Numbered from the stretch's first letter, positions 29,135 through 38,078 are shown. The stretch: 64,000 nt of DNA from CAZSMC01 sp964607755 (GCA_964607755.1 CAZSMC010000002.1:1-64000); one strand, 5' to 3'. Numbers and translations are program-made. Notes: generated by a model from the sequence alone, not told the origin.

Positions 29135-29236
29135 TATCCCATTTCTTCAGTTCATCCCAACTCATTTCTGTTGCAAAAACCACTTTTTTTTTACATATTT
29201 TTGTAAAGAATTTTTTAAATCCTATCGAGAAAAAGC

Positions 29237-30292
29237 ATGACTCAAAAAGATTTCCAATTAACCTGCCCCATCCCGCTCAGCGAATATCCCCGCGTTGTCA
29301 TGGCTCACGGCGGCGGCGGGAAACTCACCCATCAGTTGATCACAAAGATGTTCCAGCCGCTGTTCGACAATGAATTGCTCAACAGCGAACACGACGGCGC
29401 GGTTTTGTCCGCTCATGGTAAAGTGGCATTTACTACGGATTCGCATGTGATTCAACCTCTGTTTTACCCGGGGGGGGATATTGGCACGCTGGCAGTGTAT
29501 GGAACGGTCAATGACCTGGCAATGTGCGGGGCCAAACCGCAGTATTTAAGCCTGTCGTTCATCATCCAGGAGGGACTGCCCATGGCAACCTTGTGGCGAG
29601 TCACTCAGAGCATCAAGTCAGCTTGCGAGGAGGTTGGCGTCAGTATTGTCACCGGGGATACCAAGGTCGTGAACCGGTCGGATAAAAATCAGGACGAGTT
29701 GTTTATCAACACATCCGGCATCGGTATCATTGAGCACGATCTGGACATTACACCTTCTTCCATACAAAAAGGCGATCATATTTTAGTGAGTGGCGACCTG
29801 GGCCGTCACGGCATTGCCGTGTTGGCGCATCGCGAAGGACTGGAATTCGAGACCACCATCACCAGCGATTGTGCTCCTCTGCACGGTCTTGTACAACAGG
29901 TTATTGATGCAAACATTCCCGTTCATTGTCTGCGGGATTTAACCCGCGGCGGTCTGGTGAGTGCTCTGGTTGAGTTGTCGCGCACCTCGCATCTCGCCAT
30001 GACCGTATCGGAAAACGACATACCAGTTCACCAGGACGTGCAGGCCGCGTGCGAGCTGTTGGGATTTGATCCGTTGTTTGTTGCTAACGAGGGCAGATGC
30101 GTAATTTTTGTGCCGCCAGAGTATTCGGAAAAAACATTGAGCATCCTCCGCGGTCATCCTTTAGGTAAAGAAGCGGCAATTATTGGAGAGGTTAACGATA
30201 AAGAATCCGAGTTTGTTGTTGCTCAAAATGAATACGGAGGATCGCGCATTCTGGACATGTTCAGCGGCGAGCAACTGCCGAGGATATGCTAA
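29237..30292 (+). CDS. hypE: Hydrogenase maturation factor HypE
   Basis: This 351-residue cytoplasmic protein makes the cyanide ligand of the [NiFe] centre by dehydrating a thiocarboxamide formed on its C-terminal cysteine. Visible features are MAHGGGGKLTHQLI at the start of the AIR-synthase-like fold, DGAVL, FTTDSHVI, GTVNDLAMCGA, VTGDTKVV (ATP-binding loops), and the strictly conserved C-terminus PRIC (Cys351). The length is normal. It stands alone here: no hypF, C, D, A or B neighbours. It presumably serves the [NiFe] hydrogenase encoded at 38-50 kb. The start at 29237 fits the conserved N-terminus. Confidence 0.95.
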   Translation: MTQKDFQLTCPIPLSEYPRVVMAHGGGGKLTHQLITKMFQPLFDNELLNSEHDGAVLSAHGKVAFTTDSHVIQPLFYPGGDIGTLAVYGTVNDLAMCGAKPQYLSLSFIIQEGLPMATLWRVTQSIKSACEEVGVSIVTGDTKVVNRSDKNQDELFINTSGIGIIEHDLDITPSSIQKGDHILVSGDLGRHGIAVLAHREGLEFETTITSDCAPLHGLVQQVIDANIPVHCLRDLTRGGLVSALVELSRTSHLAMTVSENDIPVHQDVQAACELLGFDPLFVANEGRCVIFVPPEYSEKTLSILRGHPLGKEAAIIGEVNDKESEFVVAQNEYGGSRILDMFSGEQLPRIC

Positions 30293-30501
30293 TCGTAATG
30301 TTAATCAATGTTGATATTCTGGTCATCTGTTGATCATTCACAACTCGATGCGTTTACAAATCTCAAAAGACAAACGACAAAAAACAAATGACTCATAAAT
30401 TCAAAAATACTAGATATATTATCGTCCATTTTCAAGACTATGGATTTTCAGCGATATCTTTATTATAATTCCACATATTATTTATTGACTCATTTTAGCT
30501 A

Positions 30502-32217
30502 ATGAAAAAATTTAAAATAAAAAATCTTACCTTTCCCAGTTTAGCGATTGCCGTTGCTTCTCTGCTTTTATTCATAATCCTTTCCATACTTTCCTATCAA
30601 AACTATAATCGAGAAGAAAAATTAATGGAAGAGCACCTGCAACAGGAAGGATTAACATTGATCCGTACTCTGGAAGCAGGAGCCAGAACAGGAATGTTGG
30701 GGATGATGTGGGGACAGAGTCAAATTCAAATACTTTTAAACGAAACGGCAAAAGAGCCAAATGTTGATCATATCATGATTATTGATGAACATGCGGATAT
30801 AATCGCGCATAGCCAGCCAGAACAGATCGATGAAAGATTTACTGACTTTCGATTACCCGAAAAGTCGAATTCTGTTATGATAAATATTAAGAGAAATGAT
30901 AATGGCGAAAATGTGTTTCAAGTAATGAAGAGGATCGAATCCCTGTCTTATTCCATGAATTCCAGAAGGGACAGCATGATGCAGATGAGGATGCAGTGTA
31001 TGCGCAGATGGAATCAGACATTATCTGAAAAGTATATTGTTGTAGGTTTGAAAATGTTGTTGTATCAAACGATGCAGGCAAAAAATATTCGGCGGGCGAT
31101 CATATCCGCTGTCATATTGCTCATTTTGGGTTCAACATCATTCTATTTTTTATTCGTCGCGCAAAATTATAACGTGGTTAATAGAACGTTAAAGTCAATG
31201 GAAACCTATACTGCCAATGTGGTGGAGAGTATGCCCAATGGATTGATTTCTCTTGACAAAGATGGTCGCATTACCACGATCAATCAGAATGCAGTTAATC
31301 TGCTTGGATTAAATTATAACGATGTAAAAGGAAAACGTCTCAATAAAGTGATGTTAAAATGTAATTTGGAAAAGACTTTTCTGCCGTCCACTGATATTTT
31401 CGAACAGCAGATGGAATGTCACTTGAACGATGGACGTGTGATTCCTCTCAGCACAACATCGAGCCGGCTAAAGAAGGAGAATGGAGAAGTCATTGGAACT
31501 GTTATCATATTGCGGGACCTGCGGGACATTAAATCTTTAGAAGAAAAGGTAGAGCGTTCGGAGCGATTAGCCAGTCTGGGACGCATGGCAGCAGGCATTG
31601 CTCACGAAATTCGCAATCCATTGAGTTCCATTAAAGGCTTTGCCCAGTACTTTCATAAGAAATTTGATTCAAAATCTGTGGACTCGAATTATGCTTCAGT
31701 AATGATCAAAGAAGTGAATCGGCTCAATCGGGTGATTCAAGATTTATTGAATTTCGCCAAACCACAAGAACTTGATTTGCAGCCGCACGATCTTGGCCAC
31801 ATCATTCACCATTCCTTAAAATTGATTGAATCCGACGCCACTGAAAAAGGCATTCAAATCCGTACGGAATTTGACGACAAACTCCCTCAAACAATGGTCG
31901 ATAGAGACATGATGACACAAGCCTTGCTCAATCTGTTTTTAAACGCCGTCGAAGCGATGCAAAAGGGTGGTTTGCTAAGTGTCCGGGTCACAGAACATGA
32001 TAGAACAGTTCAAATAACTATTACAGATATAGGCTCAGGCATTGCCCCTGAAAATATTCCGCGACTTTTCGATCCGTTTTTCACATCCAAAAAAAACGGC
32101 ACTGGATTAGGACTGGCAATTGTCCATCGTATTATAGAAAATCATCATGGGGAAATTGAGGTGGAAAGTGAACCGGGAAAAGGAACAAGAGTAAAATTAG
32201 TTTTGCCAACGGTTTAA
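30502..32217 (+). CDS. ZraS-like membrane sensor histidine kinase
   Basis: This 571-residue inner-membrane kinase has a transmembrane helix (about 12-31) and a periplasmic sensor region (about 32-197) rich in Met and charged residues (SMMQMRMQCMRRW at about 158-170). A second helix follows (about 199-220), then a PAS domain (about 235-345), HisKA with His368 in GIAHEIRNPLSS, and an HATPase domain (NLFLNAVEAM, GSGIAPENIP, GTGLGLAIVH). The last gene-pair partner is the sigma-54 activator 27 bp downstream. The order and architecture match ZraS/HydH and AtoS kinases, and a ZraP-like gene follows. The Met-rich periplasmic stretch could sense metal (Zn, Cu) or oxidation, which is inference. Confidence 0.88.
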   Translation: MKKFKIKNLTFPSLAIAVASLLLFIILSILSYQNYNREEKLMEEHLQQEGLTLIRTLEAGARTGMLGMMWGQSQIQILLNETAKEPNVDHIMIIDEHADIIAHSQPEQIDERFTDFRLPEKSNSVMINIKRNDNGENVFQVMKRIESLSYSMNSRRDSMMQMRMQCMRRWNQTLSEKYIVVGLKMLLYQTMQAKNIRRAIISAVILLILGSTSFYFLFVAQNYNVVNRTLKSMETYTANVVESMPNGLISLDKDGRITTINQNAVNLLGLNYNDVKGKRLNKVMLKCNLEKTFLPSTDIFEQQMECHLNDGRVIPLSTTSSRLKKENGEVIGTVIILRDLRDIKSLEEKVERSERLASLGRMAAGIAHEIRNPLSSIKGFAQYFHKKFDSKSVDSNYASVMIKEVNRLNRVIQDLLNFAKPQELDLQPHDLGHIIHHSLKLIESDATEKGIQIRTEFDDKLPQTMVDRDMMTQALLNLFLNAVEAMQKGGLLSVRVTEHDRTVQITITDIGSGIAPENIPRLFDPFFTSKKNGTGLGLAIVHRIIENHHGEIEVESEPGKGTRVKLVLPTV

Positions 32218-32244
32218 TTAAAAACTTGTGAGCAATAAAACAAT

Positions 32245-33621
32245 ATGCACGAATCATCCAAATCTTCCAAAACAATATTGGTCGTTGACGACGATAGTAG
32301 CCATCGAACGATGCTAAAAGCAACTCTCTCGGCGGACAGTTACCAGGTTTTTGAAGCGTCGGACGGTGAGGAAGCTATCAGCATGGTCGAGAAAGGATTT
32401 TATGACCTGATCATGCTCGACCTTAAAATGAAAAACATCGATGGAATAGAAACGCTTCAGCAGATTAAAAAAATCAGCCCTGCTATACCTATCTTGATTA
32501 TGACGGCCTATGCTTCAGTCCAAACAGCAGTTGAGGCGTTAAAGTTAGGAGCGTTCGACTATCTTGTAAAGCCTCTGGATATGGATGACGTGCGCCATAC
32601 ACTTAAAAAAACACTGGATTATCACCAACTTGAAATTGAGAATAAAGCGTTGAAAGAGCAAGGGGCGTTGGAGTTTGATTTCTCTAACATCGTTGGGGAA
32701 AGCAAAAAGATGCGAGACCTGTTCGAGGTCCTGGCTCTGGCGGCTCACAGTCACGCGACCATTTTGATTATCGGCGAAAGCGGAACAGGCAAGGAACTTA
32801 TTGCCAATGCTATTCATAAAAACAGTCCGCGCGCAGATAAACCGTTCATCAAAGTCAATTGTGCAGCTCTACCTGATAATCTTTTGGAAAGTGAACTGTT
32901 TGGCCATGAAAAAGGCGCTTTTACAGGCGCTGCTTCCCGGCGAATGGGGCGGTTTGAACTTGCCAATAGCGGCACAATTTTCCTGGATGAGATTGGTGAC
33001 ATGAGCCCTGCCACGCAAGCGAAAATATTGCGCGTCATTCAAGAAGGAGAATTTGAACGCCTGGGAGGCGAAAAGACTGTAAAGGTGGATGTTCGTTCCA
33101 TCGCGGCAACGAATAAGGATCTGAAAGAACAAGTGCACCTGGGCAACTTTCGTAAAGACCTTTATTTCCGGCTCAGCGTTGTTCCGGTGAATATTCCGCC
33201 ATTAAAAGACCGTAAAGAAGACATCCCCCTGCTAGCAGAACATTTTGTAAAACAGTATTCGGAAAAAAATCAGCGTCTTATCAAAGGATTTTCTCCCATG
33301 GCAATGGACCTGCTGATGCGTTATTCCTGGCCCGGCAATGTCCGGGAACTGGAAAATTGTGTCGAAAGGGCAGTTATAATGTGCCGTGAACAATTCATCA
33401 CTCCTGAGGAACTCCCTATAGCAATTCAGTCTCTTGTTGAAAAAGATGAACCAAAGCAAATTGGCGTGCAACCTGGCCATACATTGCAAGAGGTGGAAAA
33501 AGAGATGATTCTCACTACCCTTGAACAAACGAACGGTAATCGCACCAAAGCAGCGGAGATTCTGGGTATCACCCGCCAGACGCTGCAAAATAAACTGAAA
33601 GAATATAAAATCATTCCATAG
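32245..33621 (+). CDS. ZraR/NtrC-type sigma-54-dependent response regulator
   Basis: This 458-residue protein has a receiver domain (VVDDDSSH, phospho-acceptor Asp59 in IMLDLKM, conserved Lys in YLVKPLD). The AAA+ domain has Walker A GESGTGKE (177-184) and the sigma-54 contact loop GAFTGA (224-229). A Fis-type helix-turn-helix closes the protein (NRTKAAEILGITRQTLQNKL). It opens sigma-54 promoters after phosphorylation by the upstream kinase, which it follows by 27 bp. A sigma-54 promoter with an upstream palindrome lies immediately downstream (33662-33772), the likely target. The receiver and GAFTGA loop are intact, so it should be functional. Confidence 0.92.
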   Translation: MHESSKSSKTILVVDDDSSHRTMLKATLSADSYQVFEASDGEEAISMVEKGFYDLIMLDLKMKNIDGIETLQQIKKISPAIPILIMTAYASVQTAVEALKLGAFDYLVKPLDMDDVRHTLKKTLDYHQLEIENKALKEQGALEFDFSNIVGESKKMRDLFEVLALAAHSHATILIIGESGTGKELIANAIHKNSPRADKPFIKVNCAALPDNLLESELFGHEKGAFTGAASRRMGRFELANSGTIFLDEIGDMSPATQAKILRVIQEGEFERLGGEKTVKVDVRSIAATNKDLKEQVHLGNFRKDLYFRLSVVPVNIPPLKDRKEDIPLLAEHFVKQYSEKNQRLIKGFSPMAMDLLMRYSWPGNVRELENCVERAVIMCREQFITPEELPIAIQSLVEKDEPKQIGVQPGHTLQEVEKEMILTTLEQTNGNRTKAAEILGITRQTLQNKLKEYKIIP

Positions 33622-33661
33622 TCAAAAAATTTTGCGGTTAAATCTCCTTCTCTTCACCAAT

Positions 33662-33678
33662 TGTCAATAATTTTGACA
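33662..33678. promoter_or_regulatory. Palindromic upstream activator site (candidate)
   Basis: TGTCAA (33662-33667) and TTGACA (33673-33678) form a perfect inverted repeat with a 5-bp centre. It lies about 80-95 bp upstream of a sigma-54 promoter and directly after the regulator gene, the usual place for an NtrC-family enhancer. Binding is inferred. Confidence 0.55.
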
Positions 33679-33756
33679 CTATTCTTACATCAAATCCTTA
33701 AACACAACTAACCTATATTATTGAAAATACGATACTTGGATCAATGTCTTAATAGA

Positions 33757-33772
33757 TGGCATTGCTTTTGCC
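33757..33772 (+). promoter_or_regulatory. Sigma-54 (-24/-12) promoter
   Basis: TGGCAT-N5-TTGCC matches the consensus TGGCAC-N5-TTGCA, with GG at 33758-33759 and GC at 33770-33771 correctly spaced. Transcription would start near 33783, about 85 bp before the OsmC-like gene. It follows the gene for a sigma-54 activator, supporting function. Confidence 0.8.
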
Positions 33773-33866
33773 TTTATTGATGCATGAAATCTAAAAGTCA
33801 TGAATTTTTGATTTAAAATAACATCAAATTTCTATACTGGTAATGAGTAATCAAGGAGGTTTAAAC

Positions 33867-34397
33867 ATGTCCCGTTTAAATAATATTGATATTGACAAAG
33901 TTCAGTCCTTTGAAAAACAGATTGAGAAAAATCCGGAAACGGCACATAAAACTCAAGTGATTGAAGGCGAATGGAAGGTAGAAGAAGGCACTGTTCAATT
34001 TCAATCAAATATCACTTTCGAAGGTGGAGAAACTGTTTTCAAAGTTGATAATCCTACATTCATGGGAGGTGGCGGCAATTTACCAGGTCCTATGCATTAT
34101 TGTTTCTTTGGCCTGGCTTCCTGCTATACCGGAACATTTGCCACAATGGCTGCCATGCTGGGCATCGAGCTAAAGAAATTAACCACCCATGTAGAAGCGG
34201 ATGTCAACTTTTCCCGTGTTTTTGGAAAAAGCGATGATCCGACGATAAAGCAAGTACGTGTAAAGCTGCATGTAGAAAGCGATGCTCCGGAAGAAAAGAT
34301 CAAACAAGCTGAAGAGCTGGCGCTGCAGCGATGTCCCGTGGTGTTTACGCTCAAAAATCCTATCAATCTAAAACCAGAACTGGAGATTGTAAGTTAA
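33867..34397 (+). CDS. OsmC/Ohr-family protein
   Basis: This protein of about 176 residues starts at the ATG at 33867, with AAGGAGG 7-13 bp upstream; an earlier ATG (33843) lies before the ribosome site. Family features are PGPMHYCFFGLASCYTGT (first redox Cys) and LALQRCPVVFTLKNP (second Cys). OsmC proteins reduce organic hydroperoxides or handle persulfides using such a cysteine pair. It is the first gene after the sigma-54 promoter, so it probably belongs to the regulon of the adjacent two-component system. The substrate is not evident. Confidence 0.85.
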   Translation: MSRLNNIDIDKVQSFEKQIEKNPETAHKTQVIEGEWKVEEGTVQFQSNITFEGGETVFKVDNPTFMGGGGNLPGPMHYCFFGLASCYTGTFATMAAMLGIELKKLTTHVEADVNFSRVFGKSDDPTIKQVRVKLHVESDAPEEKIKQAEELALQRCPVVFTLKNPINLKPELEIVS

Positions 34398-34435
34398 TAC
34401 ATGTTCTTTTAATCAGATCTCTGAGGTGATGAGTC

Positions 34436-34651
34436 ATGTCTTTTCCTGGGATTAAGAACCGCTTTTTACAACTTTTTTCCAGTAGAGAAAAATGCCCACA
34501 GTGCGGCACACCTGTTGAAAGTGCATATTTACTTTGTCCAATATGTCACTTTCAATTGAAAACAAACTGCTCGCATTGTGGAAAGATCGTAGAAACAAAA
34601 TGGAACGTTTGCCCATACTGTCAATCAAATTTAGCTGAAAAAACTTTCTAA
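34436..34651 (+). CDS. Small double zinc-ribbon protein
   Basis: This 71-residue protein carries four CxxC pairs: CPQC, CPIC, CSHC and CPYC. Together they make a DZANK-type double zinc ribbon after a short basic N-terminus (MSFPGIKNRFLQLF). A GAGGTG ribosome site precedes the ATG. It sits 38 bp after the OsmC-like gene and before the ZraP-like gene, all in one direction. Zinc or another thiophilic metal could be bound. Its function is unknown; in this setting it might be a metal buffer or protein-interaction module. Confidence 0.75.
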   Translation: MSFPGIKNRFLQLFSSREKCPQCGTPVESAYLLCPICHFQLKTNCSHCGKIVETKWNVCPYCQSNLAEKTF

Positions 34652-34685
34652 AACCATAAAACAGAACCGAGAGGAGGTGAACAAT

Positions 34686-35234
34686 ATGTCGACAATAAAA
34701 AATAAAAAATGGCAAGTGATTTCTCTCGTATTAATCGGCTTGTTTTTATTCACTGCTGGCGCTTCCGCGCAATGCGGAATGTGGCGCATGAACCGTCATG
34801 GATATGGTCCGGTGATTCAAGAAAAATATCCTTTAACTGCAACGCAGCAACAGAAAATAGACGAGATCCATACAAAATATGACGAAAAGATTTTGCCATT
34901 GGAGAGAGAGCTCTATTCCAAACGTCTGGAACTGCAGGCTTATGCTTCCAGTCCTGATGCCACAGCCGAAAATATCAAGACTTTACGAAAGGAAATCCGA
35001 AATCTAGAGGGCAAGATCGAAGACCTGAAAGTAGATGCCAGGGCTGAAGCCGCCAAAGTTCTGACTAGAGAACAACGTGAATACTATGGCAACACTATTA
35101 GCTTCTGGACTATGGGCAGCGGCTGGCATGACGATTGTCCCATGATGCGCAGCACTTCAATCTGGTATAATCGCGGTTACTCTGGTATGGGTTGGATGAG
35201 GGGCCGTAACATGTGGCAGGGATGGCGCTGGTAA
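34686..35234 (+). CDS. ZraP/Spy-family periplasmic stress protein
   Basis: This 182-residue exported protein has a signal peptide ending in ASAQ. The mature part holds an LTATQQQKIDEIHTKYDEK segment and long helices (about 55-140) as in the Spy/CpxP/ZraP metal-resistance family (LTxxQ motifs, KxLTxEQR-like VLTREQREYYG). The C-terminus is rich in Met, Trp, His and Gly (MGSGWHDDCPMMRS, GMGWMRGRNMWQGWRW), a plausible metal-binding tail. Zn-dependent ZraP is a periplasmic chaperone controlled by ZraSR in enterobacteria. The same neighbours are present here. The ATG at 34686 follows GAGGAGG. Confidence 0.82.
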   Translation: MSTIKNKKWQVISLVLIGLFLFTAGASAQCGMWRMNRHGYGPVIQEKYPLTATQQQKIDEIHTKYDEKILPLERELYSKRLELQAYASSPDATAENIKTLRKEIRNLEGKIEDLKVDARAEAAKVLTREQREYYGNTISFWTMGSGWHDDCPMMRSTSIWYNRGYSGMGWMRGRNMWQGWRW

Positions 35235-35245
35235 TGAAAAGCGAG

Positions 35246-35281
35246 ATTGGGCAGAGGATGTGCTCTCTGCCCAATTCTTTT
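35246..35281 (+). terminator. Terminator or attenuator after the ZraP-like gene
   Basis: There is a perfect 11-bp stem (ATTGGGCAGAG / CTCTGCCCAAT, 35246-35256 and 35265-35275) followed by TCTTTTG, 11 bp after the stop. The porin gene begins only 33 bp later, so read-through or a second promoter must supply it. Confidence 0.8.
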
Positions 35282-35313
35282 GAAAAATTATCTATCAAAA
35301 GGAGGAAATACAA

Positions 35314-36447
35314 TTGAAGACAACAATAATTACACTTGTGACAATATTTTTGTTCTTTTTTGGATTTTTGCAAAAAGCTGCAGCCTCAGGATTACAGCTT
35401 TCTCTTGATCAAGATACTTTTATGAAAATTGGGTATAGACTGCAGGTCTGGGGGCAATTTGCAGAAAACCAGGCTCCTTCTGGCAACAATTATCAAAAAG
35501 ATTTTCTTTTTCGAAGGAACCGAATCTGGGTCCAGGGACAAATCAACGACTGGATCAAATTCTTTTACCAAACCGATGAACGGGCAGGAGGGTTGAGAGA
35601 TGATAAATCACTATCGGGCGGACTTGAAACACGTGATGCCTGGATTACACTGGATTTTGCCAGCTATTTCAAATTTCAAACCGGAATATTCAAAATCCCA
35701 TTCTCCAGAGCTCGCAATGAAAGTGGTTTTGCTCAATTGGCTTTAGATTTCCCTTTTGTTGAGACCAAGACCATGAGTGCCAATAGAATCGGAGGAAAGA
35801 GGGATCGAGGCATTGCTTTATGGGGCAATCTGGCTGATGGCCGCTTTCATTATCGAATGGCTCTGCTGGATGGAAAAGAAAGTTTGGATGGTAAAGATAA
35901 TCCACGCTATTCAGCGAGGATACACCTGAGTGTGCTTGAACCTGAAAAAGGATGGGGTTACAAAGGCACTTATCCTGGCACAAAGAAAACCTTATCATTT
36001 GGTGCTGGCTATGATTTTCAATCTAAAACCACAGGCACACCCGCTGATATGGGAGATTACAGCGCCTGGACTATCGATGGATTTTTCGAATATCCTCTTA
36101 GCCCCGGAAATCCGACTCTGGAAGGTGCCTGGTTCAGCTATGATACGAAAGATAAAAATCTCACAAATCAAGGTGACGGATGGTATCTTCAAGGCGGCTG
36201 GCTGCTATCCAAACAAATAAACTCTTGCAGATTGCAACCCTTTGCCCGTTTGGAAAATTGGAATTCAGATAATAACTCACCAGGCATAGACCAGACACGC
36301 TGGTCACTGGGCTTAAATTCCTATTTTCAAGAAAGGACAAAACTAACTTTGAGCTGGACTCGTGTATTGTTTGATAAGGAGGATGCCGAAAATCCATCCT
36401 CAAAAAACCATTCGATAATTGTCGCACAGTTGCAAATAATGCTTTAG
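35314..36447 (+). CDS. OprO/OprP-like outer-membrane porin
   Basis: This 377-residue beta-barrel has a signal peptide (ending KAAASG). The start is a TTG preceded by AAAGGAGG. The mature protein opens LQLSLDQDTFMKIGYRLQVWG, followed by FRRNRIWVQGQINDWIKFFYQTD and TGIFKIPFSRARNESG, the pattern of phosphate-selective porin O/P proteins. Alternating amphipathic strands continue to the C-terminus, which ends in a hydrophobic strand (IIVAQLQIML). It is probably an anion or small-molecule channel. The start lies just past a strong terminator hairpin. Confidence 0.8.
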   Translation: MKTTIITLVTIFLFFFGFLQKAAASGLQLSLDQDTFMKIGYRLQVWGQFAENQAPSGNNYQKDFLFRRNRIWVQGQINDWIKFFYQTDERAGGLRDDKSLSGGLETRDAWITLDFASYFKFQTGIFKIPFSRARNESGFAQLALDFPFVETKTMSANRIGGKRDRGIALWGNLADGRFHYRMALLDGKESLDGKDNPRYSARIHLSVLEPEKGWGYKGTYPGTKKTLSFGAGYDFQSKTTGTPADMGDYSAWTIDGFFEYPLSPGNPTLEGAWFSYDTKDKNLTNQGDGWYLQGGWLLSKQINSCRLQPFARLENWNSDNNSPGIDQTRWSLGLNSYFQERTKLTLSWTRVLFDKEDAENPSSKNHSIIVAQLQIML

Positions 36448-36465
36448 AATTTAAGGATGACAATA

Positions 36466-37638
36466 ATGAATTCAAGTAGCGTAAAAATTAGCTCCGGATT
36501 GCCCATTTATTTAGATTATAATGCCACAACGCCTCATGATCCTAAAGTCATTGAAGCCATGCGACCTTTTTTAGAAAAACATTTTGGCAATCCTTCCAGT
36601 TCACATCAATATGGGATTCAAACAAAAAAGGCTGTTGAAAGAGCGAGATCACAAGTTGCATCTTTGTTAAACTGCCAGCCTGCCGAGATCGTCTTTACGA
36701 GCGGCGGCACAGAATCCAATAACCATGCGATCAGAGGAATAGCTTTTACCCGTCGGAATAAAGGAAATCATATTATTACTACTCAAATTGAACACCCGGC
36801 AGTTATTGAGGTATGTAAATATCTTGAAGAAAATGGTTTTGAAATTACATATCTACCAGTTGATGAGTATGGGCTGGTTAGCATTTCTGATGTAGAAAAT
36901 GCAATCACACCCCGAACCATCCTGATTACAATCATGCATGCTAACAATGAAGTCGGAACAATTCAGCCGATCGAACAAATTTCTGAAATGACTAGAAAGA
37001 AGGGAATTATATTGCACACAGATGCAGCTCAATCAGCCGGGAAAATTCCGGTTAAAGTGGATGATCTTGGCGTCGATCTTCTTTCGATTGCCGGACATAA
37101 ATTGTATGCTCCTAAAGGAATTGGCGCACTTTATATTCGTCAAGGTGTTCAATTAGAAAAGCTCATTTATGGTGCAGCGCATGAACAGGGAAGACGAGCA
37201 GGGACAGAGAATATCCTGGAAATTGTCGGACTTGGCAAAGCATGTGAGGTAGCGAAGAGAGACCTTCAAAAAAATATTTTGCATGTGAGAGAATTAAGAG
37301 ATAGACTCTATCATGGTTTGAGAGAAAAATTAGAAAATATTAAATTGAACGGACATCCAGAAAACCGTTTGCCAAATACATTAAGTTTGAGTTTCAAGAA
37401 TATTGAGGCGAATGTACTTCTCTCCAAATTGCAAGAATATGTGGCAGTTTCTGCAGGCGCCGCCTGTCATTCAGATGAGATAGATATTTCCTATGTCCTT
37501 AGAGCATTAAACGTTCCTGTTGAATGGGCGCGAGGAACTTTGCGGTTTTCTACAGGCAAAATGACAACTGCAAAAGAAATATCAGATGTTATAAATATCA
37601 TTTCTGAAGCTGTTTTAGATTTTTATCATAAAAATTAA
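36466..37638 (+). CDS. Cysteine desulfurase (NifS/IscS family)
   Basis: This 390-residue PLP enzyme converts cysteine to alanine and forms an enzyme persulfide. Family motifs: YLDYNATTPHDP, FGNPSSSHQYG, FTSGGTESNNHAI, HANNEVGTIQPI, HTDAAQSAGKIP, and the PLP lysine in IAGHKLYAPKG. RRAGTENI follows, and the catalytic cysteine loop is SAGAACHSDE. An AAGGA ribosome site favours the ATG at 36466 over 36457. It follows the porin gene by 18 bp. There is no scaffold (IscU) gene beside it but a DsrE-like gene downstream, so sulfur relay or selenium/sulfur metabolism is as likely as Fe-S assembly. Confidence 0.93.
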   Translation: MNSSSVKISSGLPIYLDYNATTPHDPKVIEAMRPFLEKHFGNPSSSHQYGIQTKKAVERARSQVASLLNCQPAEIVFTSGGTESNNHAIRGIAFTRRNKGNHIITTQIEHPAVIEVCKYLEENGFEITYLPVDEYGLVSISDVENAITPRTILITIMHANNEVGTIQPIEQISEMTRKKGIILHTDAAQSAGKIPVKVDDLGVDLLSIAGHKLYAPKGIGALYIRQGVQLEKLIYGAAHEQGRRAGTENILEIVGLGKACEVAKRDLQKNILHVRELRDRLYHGLREKLENIKLNGHPENRLPNTLSLSFKNIEANVLLSKLQEYVAVSAGAACHSDEIDISYVLRALNVPVEWARGTLRFSTGKMTTAKEISDVINIISEAVLDFYHKN

Positions 37639-37733
37639 ATTTTGTTAATCAATGAAATGAGAATATGATATGGAAAATTCAATATGCATTTATTAAAATG
37701 ACTAACCACATTTCATGTTAAACTGGAGGATGA

Positions 37734-38078
37734 ATGATCACATTTATTTTAAATGAAGCGCCTTATGGTTCAGAAAATTCATATAATGCACTTCGATTAG
37801 CATTATCGCTGGTAAAGCAAAATCAGTCCATCCAGGTATTTTTAATGGCTGATGCTGTTTTTTGTTCTCTTCGAAATCAAAATACACCGGCTGGCTATTA
37901 TAACATTGGCCGTATGATTAAGGGGCTAATTAAACGTAACGTAAGAGTACATACGTGTGGTACCTGTACTGATGCTCGTGGCATATCTGAAGATCAATTT
38001 ATTGATGGTGTAATTAAGAGCGACTTAAACACATTGACTCAATGGGTTATGAGCAGTTCCCAAACAATTAATTTTTAA
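37734..38078 (+). CDS. DsrE/TusD-like sulfur-relay protein
   Basis: This 114-residue protein starts after GGAGGA (37725-37730). The pattern ITFILNEAPYGSENSYNALRLALSL, then QVFLMADAVFCSLR, then VHTCGTCTDARGI is that of the DsrE/DsrF/TusD fold. The cysteines of CGTC are candidates for persulfide transfer. It lies 95 bp behind the cysteine desulfurase, which could be the sulfur donor. It belongs to the small cytoplasmic proteins that accept or shuttle sulfane sulfur. The physiological acceptor is not evident. Confidence 0.8.
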   Translation: MITFILNEAPYGSENSYNALRLALSLVKQNQSIQVFLMADAVFCSLRNQNTPAGYYNIGRMIKGLIKRNVRVHTCGTCTDARGISEDQFIDGVIKSDLNTLTQWVMSSSQTINF

